Below, one piece after another: positions 10,321 to 21,469 of a stretch of DNA of 64,000 nt (its first letter is position 1; the number at the start of each line of letters is the position of its first letter). The notes under the pieces were generated by a model. The model searched no databases. It worked only from the letters and a program-made list of their open reading frames with translations, and was not told the DNA's origin. A program made the position numbers and the translations under genes. Origin of the DNA: Ichthyophis bannanicus (taxonomy: Eukaryota > Chordata > Amphibia > Gymnophiona > Ichthyophiidae); contig CM066031.1 of assembly GCA_033557465.1 (NCBI GenBank), positions 1,441,192,163 through 1,441,256,162 on the forward strand, written 5' to 3'.

Positions 10321-11285
10321 GTGAGGTGATTGGTGGTTACATTTTAGAGGCCATGCCTCTATAAGGATGGTTAAAGGCAATCCATAGAGAGATTACTGCA
10401 ACAAGTCTGCATCGAAAGCCTTATGAGATGAGATTTAAGGACCTAAATATGTAGAATGAACAGAGTAAGAGACAAACAGGAAACATGACGAATATTTCAA
10501 AGCTATACTTTAATGCACAAGAAGTAAACCTTTTTCAGGGGAAGGAATGCTGTAGTGGTTGTAAGGACCACTTATTAACCTCAAACGTCAGGAAGCTCCA
10601 GTTCAACCCCATCACTCTCCCTGTACCCACCAGCCCTTTTTGTCTCCCCTGATCTTTCCTTCCAGCCAGTCCCTACCAGTCTTAGTCTTTCCCAATACCT
10701 TCCATCAGTTAGTTCCTCCAGTTTGTTTCCCTAGCCAATCCCCATAGCTTCTCATTTTCTGTCTCTTAGACTCCAAAGGTCCAAAGATCATAGATTAGGA
10801 ATCGCTGCTCTAGATTAAGAGCATATTGTATAGCTCCAAGGGGGCAGACTAAAGACCGATATCGGAAATAATTTCTTCATGGAAAAGTGGTGGATGCATA
10901 GAATGACTGCCATGGAATAGGTGGAGACAAAAATAACTGAATCCAAGAAAACATGGGATAAGAACAAGGGGTTCTTAATAGTATGGCTAGGCTTTCCTTG
11001 CCTTACAAAAACTATCCTCTGTATAGGAGGCAGACTAGATCAACCTTGTGGTTCTCCTTTGCCTTCATAACCTTTTTATGGTTATTCAGAAATATATATA
11101 GATAACACATTCAGGAGAAAAAGCATAGGGTCAGACAGGGGCAAGGTTGTGTGCAGGAGATTCATTTTGGGGCCTCATTTGCATAAATCTAATTTTATTT
11201 TAAAATGTATGTTGCCCATCTAAAATTTTTAAGCAGCTTTAAAAGGAGCCCTTCACAAGCCTCTTTTGTCCTGGTAATGACTTGG
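10321..11285. other. Intron sequence without recognised gene
   Basis: No coding evidence was found. A sequence near 10785-10808 whose reverse complement begins CAGCGATTCCTAATC resembles one hAT terminal repeat, but no partner end or target duplication was found. Confidence 0.45.
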
Positions 11286-13140
11286 GGGCATGTTTACTAA
11301 ATACTAATGTGCTTGAAGTGCCACTGAGCCAATAGAAATAAATGGGTGTTGCTGCACTTGGTGCACATTAACATTTGTGAATGCGCATTAACTTTTAGTA
11401 GACATGCCTCTTAATGAGTGACTCTCTACCATTTGCATGGGTAATGAGGATAAAGAGACTGCCAGATTTCTACATTACTATACTCCAGTGCCAACTGCCA
11501 GGCACATTAGGGAGTACTATACACCCTGCTCATTTAGAATCCATAGCAAACGCACCTTGTCATAACTGCACTACCAGGACTCACAAAGCACCAAACCCTA
11601 CTTATCGAAAGGCAATACTGCAAATATTAAACCAGTATATCTCAGAATACTAGAATATCTCCTACTGGGGAAAGCAAACAAGTGGGATTGTCACATAGAA
11701 ACTGCATGAACAGAATACTGCAGCTCAGTTACACATACAAAACATAGTCAGTCACCAAACATAGAACAAGGGATCATATTTTAGAAATATGAACATAATT
11801 AAACTAGCAACCCCAAAAGCCAAACTTGGAATGTACAACAACATGGAGAAATAAAACTATAAATTTCCTCTTTGTACAAAACAAAATGCAAAACGTTGAC
11901 GAGGCACATTTCCCAGAGCTGACACATTCCAATTAATTCAAAATAAAAATATTATTTTTTTTTTTTTGTTTCAGCATTATTTGTCAGTTGCAATTGCCCC
12001 AATTGCTTTCTTTGTGTCTTCTGCTAACTCGCCATTGTCTACTGTTCATTTGTCCTTTTTTTCCTGTTCTAGTTTTTTTTCCATTCTCTATTTGCCTCTA
12101 ACATACTGATCTTTCCTCCTTTTTGCTCTTTTCATCCACTCAAAATTCACCCCTCTATCCTCGATCCCCATTTACTCTTATTTTTATTTTATTTAAAGGG
12201 ATTTATATACCGCTTTGTCCTAAAATCAAAGCGGTTTACACCTCAAACAATCAAAGAACAGTGTCAGTGGGTGTAGGCATGCAGTGTTAACACAGGGGAG
12301 TAGTTCTGGGAGTGAAGGTAATGATTTCTTGGTGAGCTATGTACAGGATGAGCTATGTACAAGTAGTTATATACAGGGAGGGTAGGAGGGGACGGAGGGG
12401 GGGGGGCTGAATGTTAGGTAGCCATGGGCTAAGGTACAGGTTATTTATGTGATGTCGCTATAGTGTTCAATAAAAAGTGTAGTTTTTGAGCTGCTTCCTG
12501 AAGTCCTTGATGTCTACAGTTGATAGTAGTTTGTCCGGGAGGGAGTTCCAGAGAGCAGGGGCAGCTAGGGATACTCTTCCAGTGCTCAGCCAATCATAGA
12601 TTTTTCTTTCTCACAAAATGTTTCCCTCTCCATCTTCACTCCCCAAACTTCTTTTTTTTTTTTTTTTTCTCCCACTGGTTCTAGCCCCATCTCCTGGCCT
12701 CCCCCACCATCAGCTCCCTTCTAGTTCCAGCTTCTCCCAGCATCCGCTCTCTTCCAGTCCCATTCGTCCATACTCGCCCCCCTGCATCAGCCCATTTCCA
12801 GTCCTAGCCCCACAGTATCAGTCCTCCCCCCAGTCCCTCCCCAGCATCAGTACCTTCCAGTTCCCCATCCCTTATCTTCAGGCCATTTCCAGTCCTAATC
12901 CCCAGTATCAGTCCTCCTCCAGTTCCTCCTAGCATCAGCCCCATTCCATATCTATTCTCTTCCAGTCCCTCCCAGCATCCGCTCCCTTCTAGTTCATCTC
13001 CCAACATCAGCCCATTTCCAGTCCTGACCCCGCCCCCCCACATTCCCATTCTAGCCCCCATTCCCCACTCCCAGCCACACACCAAAAGAGGCCTCATGTT
13101 TGATTGGGGGAGCCAGGGAGGCCCAAGTCCCTGGCTCATC
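11286..13140 (-). mobile_element. hAT-related element copy C, minus strand, LINE-interrupted
   Basis: On the reverse strand this matches hAT copies A and B. The conserved tail is at 11400-11990, the region with the AATTGGCC/TGTAGATTTT-like motif is at 12100-12600, and the minisatellite is at 12640-13050 (C-rich on +). Unlike the others I could not find terminal inverted repeats or a target duplication, so the limits are approximate. It is split by a LINE 3' fragment at 12180-12572. A small palindrome (GAGCCAGGGA ... TCCCTGGCTC, 13111-13138) sits where copies A and B have their large palindromes. Confidence 0.7.
12180..12572 (-). mobile_element. L2/Rex-like LINE 3' fragment
   Basis: On the minus strand the end of a reverse transcriptase ORF can be read (PALWNSLPDKL, then VDIKDFRKQLKNY), followed by a 3' UTR ending in a hairpin (ACCGCTTTG with CAAAGCGGT) and an A/T tail. 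A short duplication, TACTCTT, lies on either side (near 12172 and 12575). The same family appears at 57056-58020. Confidence 0.75.
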
Positions 13141-13786
13141 TCTGAACAGCTGTGGGAGTAAAGAGGAGAGTCTGTCTTCTCTCACACTGCTGTGATAAAA
13201 AGGAGTCTGCTGGCGCATTGAGTGCCAGGAGGTCAAACAGGGCACGTCTCACAGGTCCTGAAATAAAAGGGGGAGGAGAGCGGAAACAGGGCCTGAAAGT
13301 AGATCTACCTGTGAGGAGCTCAAGATTAGAAGTTTCACCAGTATGTAATTTTAAAGAAAAACAAAAAAACTGGATGGGGACAATCAAACCACCTGCAGGC
13401 CTGCAAGCTAATTTTCAATGGGAAATGTTTAGAGGCTGCAGGAAAAGGCATGCTTGCACCTTCTTATTTTTTGTACGTGCAGAAAAATCCATGCTTAACT
13501 TTCCTAATGAAATCCCTGTGCATATGCTCCCTCCCTGGACCTCACCCCACTTTTTATTTTTTTAATTCTATTTTTTTCTTTTACTGTGAGTAAAAGGTAC
13601 ATGAAGTGTTACCATTATTTGGACATTTTTACCTGCAAAGAAAGGGGGGGGGGGTGTCTTCAAAGATTTTTTTTTCTGCAAGTAAAACACTGTTTAACCT
13701 CTGCAGCAAGGGCTTCTAAAAATTGCTCTTCCCATGATCTCTGTTCATCTGGGACTTGGAAATTAATTTGGGAATTTGGATTGCAG
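13141..13786. other. Intron sequence, low-complexity tracts
   Basis: There is nothing coding here beyond the acceptor of the next exon (TTGCAG, ending at 13786). T-rich and G-run tracts occur at 13553-13580 and 13642-13655. Confidence 0.5.
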
Positions 13787-13902
13787 GTGGTATTTTCTGC
13801 GATGAGACTTCATTACAAGACCTGCTGGAAATATCAAGAAGAATATGGCTTTATGTCCAAGATCCCAGGTCCTCCATTTTTCTTTCCCTTAGCAGGCAGC
13901 AG
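13787..13902 (+). CDS. rnf138: rnf138 exon: C2HC zinc finger end and linker
   Basis: The exon reads VVFSAMRLHYKTCWKYQEEYGF and then a short Pro/Phe-rich linker. LHYKTC supplies the His and Cys that complete the C2HC finger begun by CRCC in the previous exon. In RNF138 this zinc finger with its neighbours is involved in binding DNA ends. Acceptor TTGCAG and donor CAG/GTGAGT are strong. The 116-nt length leaves two bases (AG), completed by T of the next exon. The linker up to the next zinc finger is shorter than in mammalian RNF138, so a small exon in the following intron may be missing from my model. Confidence 0.9.
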
Positions 13903-15071
13903 GTGAGTAAGCTAATATACTGTTTGCTGAAGTCAATTATTTCTTAGCCAAAGTGGGATAAGAAATGTTTAGATATTTCTATATAGCAGCGTAAGATTTC
14001 ACACTTGGTGTACCTCCCCCAACTTACGTTTTGCCTCCCACTGTGCACTAGCCTTAGACTGGTTCCACACCCCACTAATTACTCTTCCTCCCCTCCCCTC
14101 CCCTCCCCCCCTCCCCCACACTTGCCCCAGCAGATTTGTCACAAATTTTATTCAATCCCACTGAATTTCACTAGACTTGCTATTCCTTCTAGATTTTCCC
14201 CTAGTGCATGGAGTTATTTTGTCTGAACATCTGCAAAACTATTACTCCTGAGAGAGTTCTGCACCATGCAGTATTTGTGCAAAATTGCCAAGCATACAGT
14301 ATTTTCAATCTAGCATGTAGACTTTTGGCCAGAGGGCCGGGCAGCATTGGCTGCATGATGAGAGGCAGCAGTCAATCCGCTCCGCCCTCCCCCCCCCCCC
14401 CCCCAATTGCTGGAAGGGTTGGGCTGGGCAATGTTGACAGGATATGGAGAAGAGGAGGTAGATAAAATTTGGCTGCAGTAGCCAGAAAAAGTGAAAGCAG
14501 TGTTGACCGTTCAGGTGGGAAGAGGAAGGAGGCAGTAGTAATAAATCAAGGAATCCTTTGAGGAAAGGGGCCAGTGATCTAAAGTTAATTTTAAGAGGTG
14601 TAGTGTCATAAACGGGAAGTTCATATGCATTCCTGAAAGCAGACTTCATTAGCTGTATATGTGCGGTCCCCCAAAAGTACTACTGTTGGGATCCTCTTGG
14701 ACCCTCATGTATCCTGAAAATTTGTGTGGCTAGGACTCAAAGCACAAAAGCTGTTTGGAGGGGTGCATGTAAAGGCTCAAAGTTGAGTTTTTAAAATGCT
14801 CATAGCTTTTCTATTCCCCCCCCCTTAAACAATGCTTGCCTGCAACGTTGCCCACCTGAGTTGGTGACTTTTTATATAAAAGATATCACACTAATATTCC
14901 CAGAGTATGACTGTAACAATAAAATATTGAATTAAGGAGTTAATTCCACAGGCAATTAGCAAGAAAACAGTTTCTTTTTTTAAATTCTTCTTGCAGTACT
15001 GTTTCATGGAGTTGGTGATGTAGCCATTATTTTCCCATTTGGTTCATGATATGTTCTGGTTGGTTTTTCAG
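13903..15071. other. rnf138 intron; C-run and pyrimidine tracts
   Basis: Only simple tracts are visible: CT-rich sequence at 14085-14120, a long C run at 14389-14404 and a second at 14816-14824. I looked for a small in-phase exon that would fill the short linker and could not identify one by eye. Confidence 0.5.
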
Positions 15072-15177
15072 TGCATGTCCCATGTTTCAGTGTCCTGTGT
15101 GCCAGGAGCATCAATTTGACAGGAAAGGTTTACTAGAACACTGCAACCACCAACATTCCACTCAGATCGTCCAAAAG
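15072..15177 (+). CDS. rnf138: rnf138 exon: first C2H2 zinc finger
   Basis: One base completes the split Ser codon, then 35 codons follow: ACPMFQCPVCQEHQFDRKGL and LEHCNHQHSTQIVQK. CPVC with HCNHQH forms a C2H2-type finger in the position of the first C2H2 finger of RNF138. The acceptor is TTTTTCAG at 15071, the donor AAAAG/GTAATA, and the end is in phase 0, agreeing with the GTC start of the next exon. The following intron (about 16.9 kb) is filled with retrotransposons. Confidence 0.92.
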
Positions 15178-15224
15178 GTAATAACGTGTAGGAACGTGTT
15201 TTCAACCATTTCTAAGCCTTTGTT

Positions 15225-15583
15225 TATTAAGGAAAGACTAGAAAAGGGGACTGTTACTTATGGAGAGAGATCTGCAATTGAGTGTATACTTCTGGGAATT
15301 TTCTGAAAGGAATTCTTTTTATTAAAGCTAATTAATCTGTGAACCCACTATTTTTTGTTAAATCAGTCAGGGCCTAGTAGCAGCAGTTTAAGTTTACATT
15401 TAAAACACTGAAGGGAGCTTTCTGGTTAAATTTCATACCCAGCAGAGAGCTTGTAGTTTAAATTTCATAATAAGTTAGAGCCTAGCAGCAGCAAAGAGCT
15501 ATAATTTAAATCAAATAAGAATATAGCTTACCTCAGCAGCACAGGACAGGGTACTGTGTAGCAGCCCTCTTTTAATAAGTGCT
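15225..15583 (-). repeat. Inverted partner of the 7735-8290 repeat
   Basis: Reverse-complement copy of the repeat at 7735-8290, shorter by an internal gap. It ends directly at the start of CR1 RT sequence (15584). The pair flanks three rnf138 exons in inverted orientation. Confidence 0.75.
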
Positions 15584-16805
15584 TTTTGACATATTCCACT
15601 TTCCAGGTCATTTATGAATAACGCATGAGGTTATCAAATTTTCAGATGACACACAACTATTTAAAGTTGTTAAAACCCAAGAGGATTGTGGAAAATTGCA
15701 AGAGGATCTTGATAAATTAGAAGACTGGGCATCAAAATGGCAGATGAAATTTAATGTGGACAAGTGCAAAGTGATGCACCTAGGGAAGAACAACCCAAAT
15801 TATGGTTACACAGTGCAAGGTTCCACATTAGGAACCACCACCCAGGAAAAAGATTTAGGCGTCATTGTGGATAACATGTTAAAACCCTCGGGCCAATGTG
15901 CAGCGGCAGCCAAGAGAGCAAATAGAATGCTAGGTATGATAAGGAAAGGAATGGAAAATAAAACAAAGGATATTATAATGCCTCTATATCGTTCCATGGT
16001 GAGACCGCACCTTGAATATTGTGTGCAATTCTGGTCGCCGTATCTTAAAAAGGATATAGAGTTATTAGAAAAGGTTCAGAGAAGAGCCACCAAAATGGTA
16101 AAGGGGATGGAAGGATACTCCTATGAAAGGCTAAAAAGGTTAGGGCTCTTTAACCCTTTCAAGGCCAGGTTAAAATTTTTAATCCACATTCTGCAGCCGG
16201 GTTAATTTTTGCATATTTCAGGAAAATTGTACCCGTCTTATTCAATATGTTCTAATAGTGATTTTCCTTCTGCTATGGTCATGTATTATATACCATTTGA
16301 TAGGAATATTTAGTCAGAATTTTGGATTCTGAGAGTTTTGGGCTCGGCCTGGAAAGGGTTTTAACCTGGAAAAGAGACGGCTGAGGGGAGATATGATAGA
16401 AGTCTATAAATTAATGAACGGAGTGGAATGGGTAAACGTAGATCGATTGTTTACGTTATCAGAATATAGAAAGACTAGGGGACATGCAATGAAGCTACAG
16501 GGTAAACTATTTCAGACTAATAAAAGAAAATATTTTTTCACTCAACGTGTAATCAAACTCTGGAATTTGTTACCGGAGGATGTAGCTGGGTTTAAAAAAG
16601 GTTTGGACAAATTCCTGGAGGAAAGGCCAATAAACCATTATTAAGAAGGGACCCAGGATATCAATGCTTGACCCAGTACAAGCATTGCAGAACCTGTGTC
16701 TTTTGGGGAAACTGCTAGGTACGTATGACCTAGATTGGCCACTGTTGAAAAACAGGATACTGGGCTTGATGGACTTTGGTCTGACCCAGTATGGCATATC
16801 TTATG
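15584..16805 (+). mobile_element. CR1 LINE, internally deleted, 3' RT part and tail
   Basis: This is the same CR1 family as 2147-7465 but on the + strand. It begins in the RT palm with GCTTTTTGACATATTC and a degenerate stretch where FADD should be. An open frame (15696-16205) then covers NVDKCKVMHLGKNNPNYGY, DLGVIVDNML, GMENKTKDIIMPLY and LEYCVQFWSPYL. After a 207-bp MITE the C-terminus continues at 16364 with [20 protein letters not shown] and [15 protein letters not shown]. The 3' UTR reaches about 16805. Endonuclease and RT fingers are absent, so the copy is dead. Confidence 0.85.
16154..16360. mobile_element. piggyBac-type MITE in CR1, TTAA target duplications
   Basis: The 207-bp insertion is flanked on both sides by TTAA (16150-16153 and 16361-16364). 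Its ends are near-inverted repeats: CCCTTTCAAGGCCAGG at the left and, read as the reverse complement from the right, AACCCTTTCCAGGCC. Removal of the insert plus one TTAA restores the CR1 reading frame ([10 protein letters not shown]). There is no coding capacity. The TTAA duplication identifies the piggyBac superfamily. Confidence 0.9.
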
Positions 16806-17736
16806 TTCTTATGATGATATGATCTGGAAATAAGCTCATCTTATATGTGCAGTCTTTTTCATGTAAAAGTAAGATTTTATAAAACTGTCTAGAATTTCAT
16901 AGCAACTTTAAAAGGGCTTTGTATAGAACTCTTTTTCTACTTAATCAGTTCTTACCATTTTACTTTTTTTTTTTTTTTTTTCTTCAGTTCTTTCTCACAT
17001 CCTTTGCTTTCCTCTTGCCCTCGCAGGTTGTACTCTGCTTGCTGTCTCTCCCTCAGTCAACAGCACACTGGCATGTTTATGCTCACTCTCTGCCCTGCCC
17101 CACCAGGCCCACTTTCTGGTTACCCCCACAGGACTTGCCTCAACATTCAAAGAAAAAATTGGTGGAGTGAAATTGTGACAGTAGCTTCTAACCCTTTAAG
17201 ATTACACTGTGAGGCCCTAAAGTTGGGCCACAAGTAGCTGTGGGGAAGCTGGGCCACTATTTGGAGCTGTGACAGTAGCAACAGAGGTGGCTTAGCATCA
17301 GGTGACTGTTTCAGATGGCTGGTTGCAGAGATCTTGAGGACAGCTTTATTCTAGTTTTGGGCTGAGGTTCTTTGGTATTGCTGTTGTATGCAGAGCTGAA
17401 AGGAGTCTGGCCATAGCTGTGGTGGTGAACAAAAAAAAGGCACAGCAGTGCCTTGGCAGAGCCTCACCAGACTTGGACAATAGAGGAAAAGGTACGGAAG
17501 CAGTGCCAGTGTTTAAACATATGGGGGTTCACTCCTGCAGCATACTTCGCGTTTTTCAGTTCATATGTGTGCGCCAAGTTCTCACGTTTAACATAAGTTT
17601 GGCAAAAGAACAGGTGGGCAAAGCAAGCTTGTTTTACAGTGTCTGGTGGTCTTTGGGACTGTACGGACTCTTGATTGTTAGTGTTACTCTAATCATTTTT
17701 ATATCAACAATTAATAACAGTGGATTAGTCAAGATT
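16806..17736. other. rnf138 intron, nothing recognised
   Basis: A poly-T tract lies at 16964-16982. A frame of 180 codons at 17419-17961 runs into the DIRS terminal repeat and has no recognisable domain, so I treat it as chance. Confidence 0.5.
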
Positions 17737-18153
17737 GTTCTCCAGGAACAAGCAGAAAGTCAGCCCTTTCAAATGGGTGATGTCGGCGCCGACGGAGCCC
17801 TCGTGCAGAGCAAGTCCGCCAGCTTTCAGAGAGAGCCTTTTGGAATTGCATCACGCATGTGCGGTCCCCTTCCCACCCAAGGGTGCCATCTTGCTCAGTC
17901 TCCTTTTTTTTCCACGGAGCCCTCCAGATGTTGTCCCAGTGTCCCCATGAAAAAAGTTTAAAGTTAAGAATTCTTTCTTTTCCTTACTGGATCGACACTT
18001 GTTCCTCTTCCCGCCTTCAGCTCGGTACATCAATATCGAGTCCGGCTTGATTTTTTGGTTTTTGTCCTTCGTGACTGGTGTTCATGCCCTTTTTTTTTTT
18101 CTTTTTCACTAGCAGCCCAGGTCTTCGACCTCGCCGGGGCCTTTTTTCCCCCG

Positions 18154-19490
18154 ATGGCTGCCAGCAGGTTTAAAAAATGTGATCGGTGTGCAAAACTAAT
18201 GTCCCTCACCAATATGCATGACTGCTGTCTCTGGTGCCTCGGGCCCGACCACGACCCAACAGTCTGCAGTCCATGTAGGAAGATTATCCTCTAAGGCCCT
18301 GAAGAGCCGTCAGCAGTAGCATGATAGGATTTTCCTGAGTCGGTGCCTTCATGAGCCCGGACCTCGTCTGAGGCCTCCATGACTCGCTTGGGCTCGGAAT
18401 GCTCCCTCCATCATAGGGGTTCCTCGTAGAGGAAGTCTCCCCCACAGGAACACCGAAGGAAGAAGAAATCCTCAAAGGTGGTGTGGTTGGATGGCTCCGA
18501 GTGACCCAGCCCCTCCTGGGGCCTGTTGTGGAGCCCCAAGCGCTGGCTGGGATACTCGGAGATGGAGCGTCCAGCGAAGGTTCCTCACCAGGAGATGGAT
18601 CAGCCAAGGCAGTTAACAACTGTCCTCGTTGGACTCCACCCCACACCCCCTGAGGGAATCAGCATCAGGCCCGACAGCGTTGGGACCCTACCCAGTGGCT
18701 GCGGAGCCTTCTGGACTCTAGTTCAGAATGGTGGCCTTGGAGCGCAGTATGTCTGCCTTCATGGAGCAGCAGCGGGCGCTGATTGCCGGTCTGTCTGGTT
18801 CTTCCGCTCTGACCACTGGGCCACCGATGTCTAAGTCGACCCGGAGGCTGAGCCAATCCTCGAGGGCATTCGAGCTTGAGTCGATCCTCGGTCAAGGTCC
18901 TTCTCAGCGTCCTGTTCGGGACTGAGGTCGTCATCACCACCAGACCTCCCGGTGTCGGCAGTCGATGCCGGAGCCCATCAATTCCTCCTCGGAGGCATCC
19001 GGATGGGAAACAGGAGTACCCAGACACCTGTCGGCACAGGGACGTGCCATCCAATTCCCCGATGTCCGAACCTCAGAAGGTCCCCTCCGGAGGACACGAG
19101 GTTCTTGGACTTCATGAGGGATATGTCCAAGGCTTTGGCATTCCCCACTGAGTCCAAGGAGGATCTTTGAGCCGAAGAACTCAAGATCCTGCAGTATGAG
19201 GCCCACCTCTTCCCCCCCCCCCCCCCCGCCCTCGGGAGACCCTTACTGTGCCCATGCCTCTGATCCTGGAACGACTGATGCTCCACATGTGGCAATTTCC
19301 CATGCCAAGGGGAGAACCTCTTTGGCAAACCCATGACCGACAAGGCCATGGAACTGGAGTCTGAGTACATGACAAGGACACAGCTCTCCAAGAAGACCTC
19401 TGCCCCTTCTCGCAAGAAGGGCTCTGGTAAAAAGCCCTTTTACCCGAGGAAGGGTGCTGCTTACCGAAGCTACCCCCATTTTCAGGCCTC
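18154..19490 (+). pseudogene. DIRS A gag remnants
   Basis: The first frame (18154-18294) has a Cys-rich motif, KKCDRCAKLM and CLWCLGPDHDP. This matches the CPHCG ... CLSCWGPD motif at the start of gag in DIRS C (50811). Later fragments include LERSMSAFMEQQRALI (18730) and FLDFMRDMSKALAFP (about 19108), equivalent to FQDFLLDMADLLAIP of DIRS C. A basic C-terminus (KKGSGKKPFYPRKGAAYR) follows near 19420. Several frameshifts separate these parts. Confidence 0.75.
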
Positions 19491-20295
19491 CCCAGCTCCC
19501 CAACATGGGCAGCAGGCCAAGGGATGGGGCATGGCCCGCATTAGCAGAAAGCCCCCAAACCCCAGGCACCAGCTCTGGCCCAGCCTGGCAGTGGCTTTTG
19601 ACTCTCACAGCATGGCCCCTCTCCCCGCAGGGGACAGGCAGTGTACAGGAGGCAGGCTTACCCTGTATGCCCACAGGTGGACAGCCATTACCACCGAAGC
19701 CTGGGTCCTGCAGATAGCCCTGTTGGATTATCGTCTTCATCTGGCCCAGGTGCCCCCCTCCTTCCTGGGAGAGCCCCTCAGGTCTCCCCTTCACTGGGAC
19801 CTTCTGAAGGAGTTGGCAGGTCTTCTCGAGGATCAGGCAGTAGAACCGGTGCCCCACCACTTACAGGGCAAGGGCTTCTATTCCAGGTACTTTCTGGTAC
19901 CAAAGAGAATAGAAGGCCTCAGACCCATCCCCAACCTGTGCAACTTAAACAAATTCCTGGTGAGGGAGAAGTTCAAGATGCTCTCCCTTGGAATATTGCT
20001 TCCTTACCTCTGCCAGGGAGACTGGCTATGCTCCTTAGACCTAAAGGATACATATACACACATCCTAATACTCCCAGACCACAGGCAATATCTACACTTT
20101 GTACTGGTAGTGATTTCCTCCCACCACAGAGTGCTCCCCTTTGGCCTGGCCTCAGCCCCCACAGTATTCACAAAGTGCCTGGCAGTGGTGGCCACCTTTC
20201 TCAGACTTCAAGGGGTCTTTGTCTTCCCCTACCTAGACTGGCTCATCAGAGGCACTTCAGCCAGAGGTCTATCAGACCACATCTTCCACCATTGA
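19333..20295 (+). pseudogene. DIRS A reverse transcriptase
   Basis: An open stretch of 320 codons covers the gag end and then the RT. RT blocks are SRYFLVPKRIEGLRPIPNLC, CSLDLKDTYTHILI (motif A), VLPFGLASAPTVFTK (motif B) and FPYLDWLIRG (motif C). Active DIRS RTs read YLDDWLI here. One catalytic aspartate is missing, so the enzyme would be inactive. In life it copies genomic RNA in the virus-like particle before recombinase-mediated insertion. Confidence 0.88.
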
Positions 20296-20689
20296 GGTGC
20301 TCCAGCATCTGGGATTTGTAATCAATTAACCCAAGTCCAGCCTTGTTCCCACTCAACAACTAGAGTTCACTGGGGCCAGACTCGATACCCTTCAGGCAAG
20401 GGCCTACCTGCCAGCAGACAGGGCAAACAGGCTTCTGGCTCTGGCACGTCTGAGTCGCAGATCCATAGTGTCAGCAAGACAGTTTCTGCGCCTTCTTGGG
20501 CACATGGCATCCACAGTCCATCTGACACCAGATGCCCTCCTCCATATGCGAACTGCTCAGTGGTGCCTCAGAGACCAGTGGTCATAAGCCACAGGCTGCC
20601 TCAGTCACAGTATCCAGGTGACTAGTACAGTCCCTGGACTGGTGGATTCAGCCACTCCATTTGGAGGCAGGAATGCCTTTCCAGGCTCC

Positions 20690-20965
20690 TCTGCACACGA
20701 GGATCCTGACCACAGATGCGTCCCTGCAGGGCTGGGGAGCCCATTGCCAGGGGTTTTGTACTCGAGTGTGGTCCCCAAATGAGAGGGTATAACAAATCAA
20801 TTTCTTGGAGCTCTGTGCCATCCGCCTAGCCCTAGGAGTATTCTGGCAGATCCTGGCTCACAAACCTGTCCTGGTACAGACGGACAACTAGGTGGCCATG
20901 TTTTATGTGAACAAGCAGGGTGGCACGGGGTCCAGTCTACTATGTCAGGAAACCCTGGATATGTG
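20690..20965 (+). pseudogene. DIRS A RNase H domain
   Basis: Broken frames read TDASLQGWGAHCQG, FLELCAIRLALGVFW and LVQTDN-stop. These are the D-E-D blocks of the RNase H domain that follows RT in DIRS elements. In-frame stops occur after SPNERV and QTDN. Confidence 0.75.
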
Positions 20966-21469
20966 CTCCTTTGCAGCCCGGCATGGCATTCATCTGCAGG
21001 CCGTCTACCTGCCGGGCCAGGACAGATTCTCCAGCCCTACAAGTGGCAGCTGGACAGGGGAGTAGTCCTTTGGCTTCTTCAGGCCTGGGGATGGCCAGTG
21101 ATTTGTTTGCGAGTCCGGTTCTGCTCCAGGCAGCCACACCCACACAGGGTGGCGGCCAATGCATTTCCGATATAATGGTCTGTAGGCCTCCTGTATGTGT
21201 TTCCTCTGATGCCTCTGGTGGCCAAGACTCTATTCAAGATCCTCCAGGAGAAGGCCACAGTCATTCTGGTAGCCCCCAAGGTGGCCGAGGCAACCCTGGT
21301 TTCCGCTGCTGCTTCAGCTAGCAGTGGAGGCCCCCATTCCCCTGGGGTCCTCTCCAAGCCTCCTGTCCCAGGAGGGGGGCACTCTCCTGCACCCCAACCT
21401 CAGCTCCCTCAACCTAATGGCATGGCTGCTGAAAGGGTAATACTCGCTCCACTCCTCCTTCCAAAAAAT

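Noticed and set aside
10785..10808. hAT terminal repeat (reverse complement CAGCGATTCCTAATC)
   Set aside because: No opposite terminus and no 8-bp duplication found.
14005..14649. Small open frames on both strands
   Set aside because: Pyrimidine-rich and C-run sequence within an rnf138 intron; no motif.
17419..17961. 180-codon open frame on the + strand before DIRS A
   Set aside because: It runs from intron sequence into the DIRS terminal repeat, has no domain and no relative elsewhere in the window.
18978..19860. Long minus-strand frames opposite DIRS A gag and RT
   Set aside because: Shadows of the sense-strand element; no domain on the minus strand.
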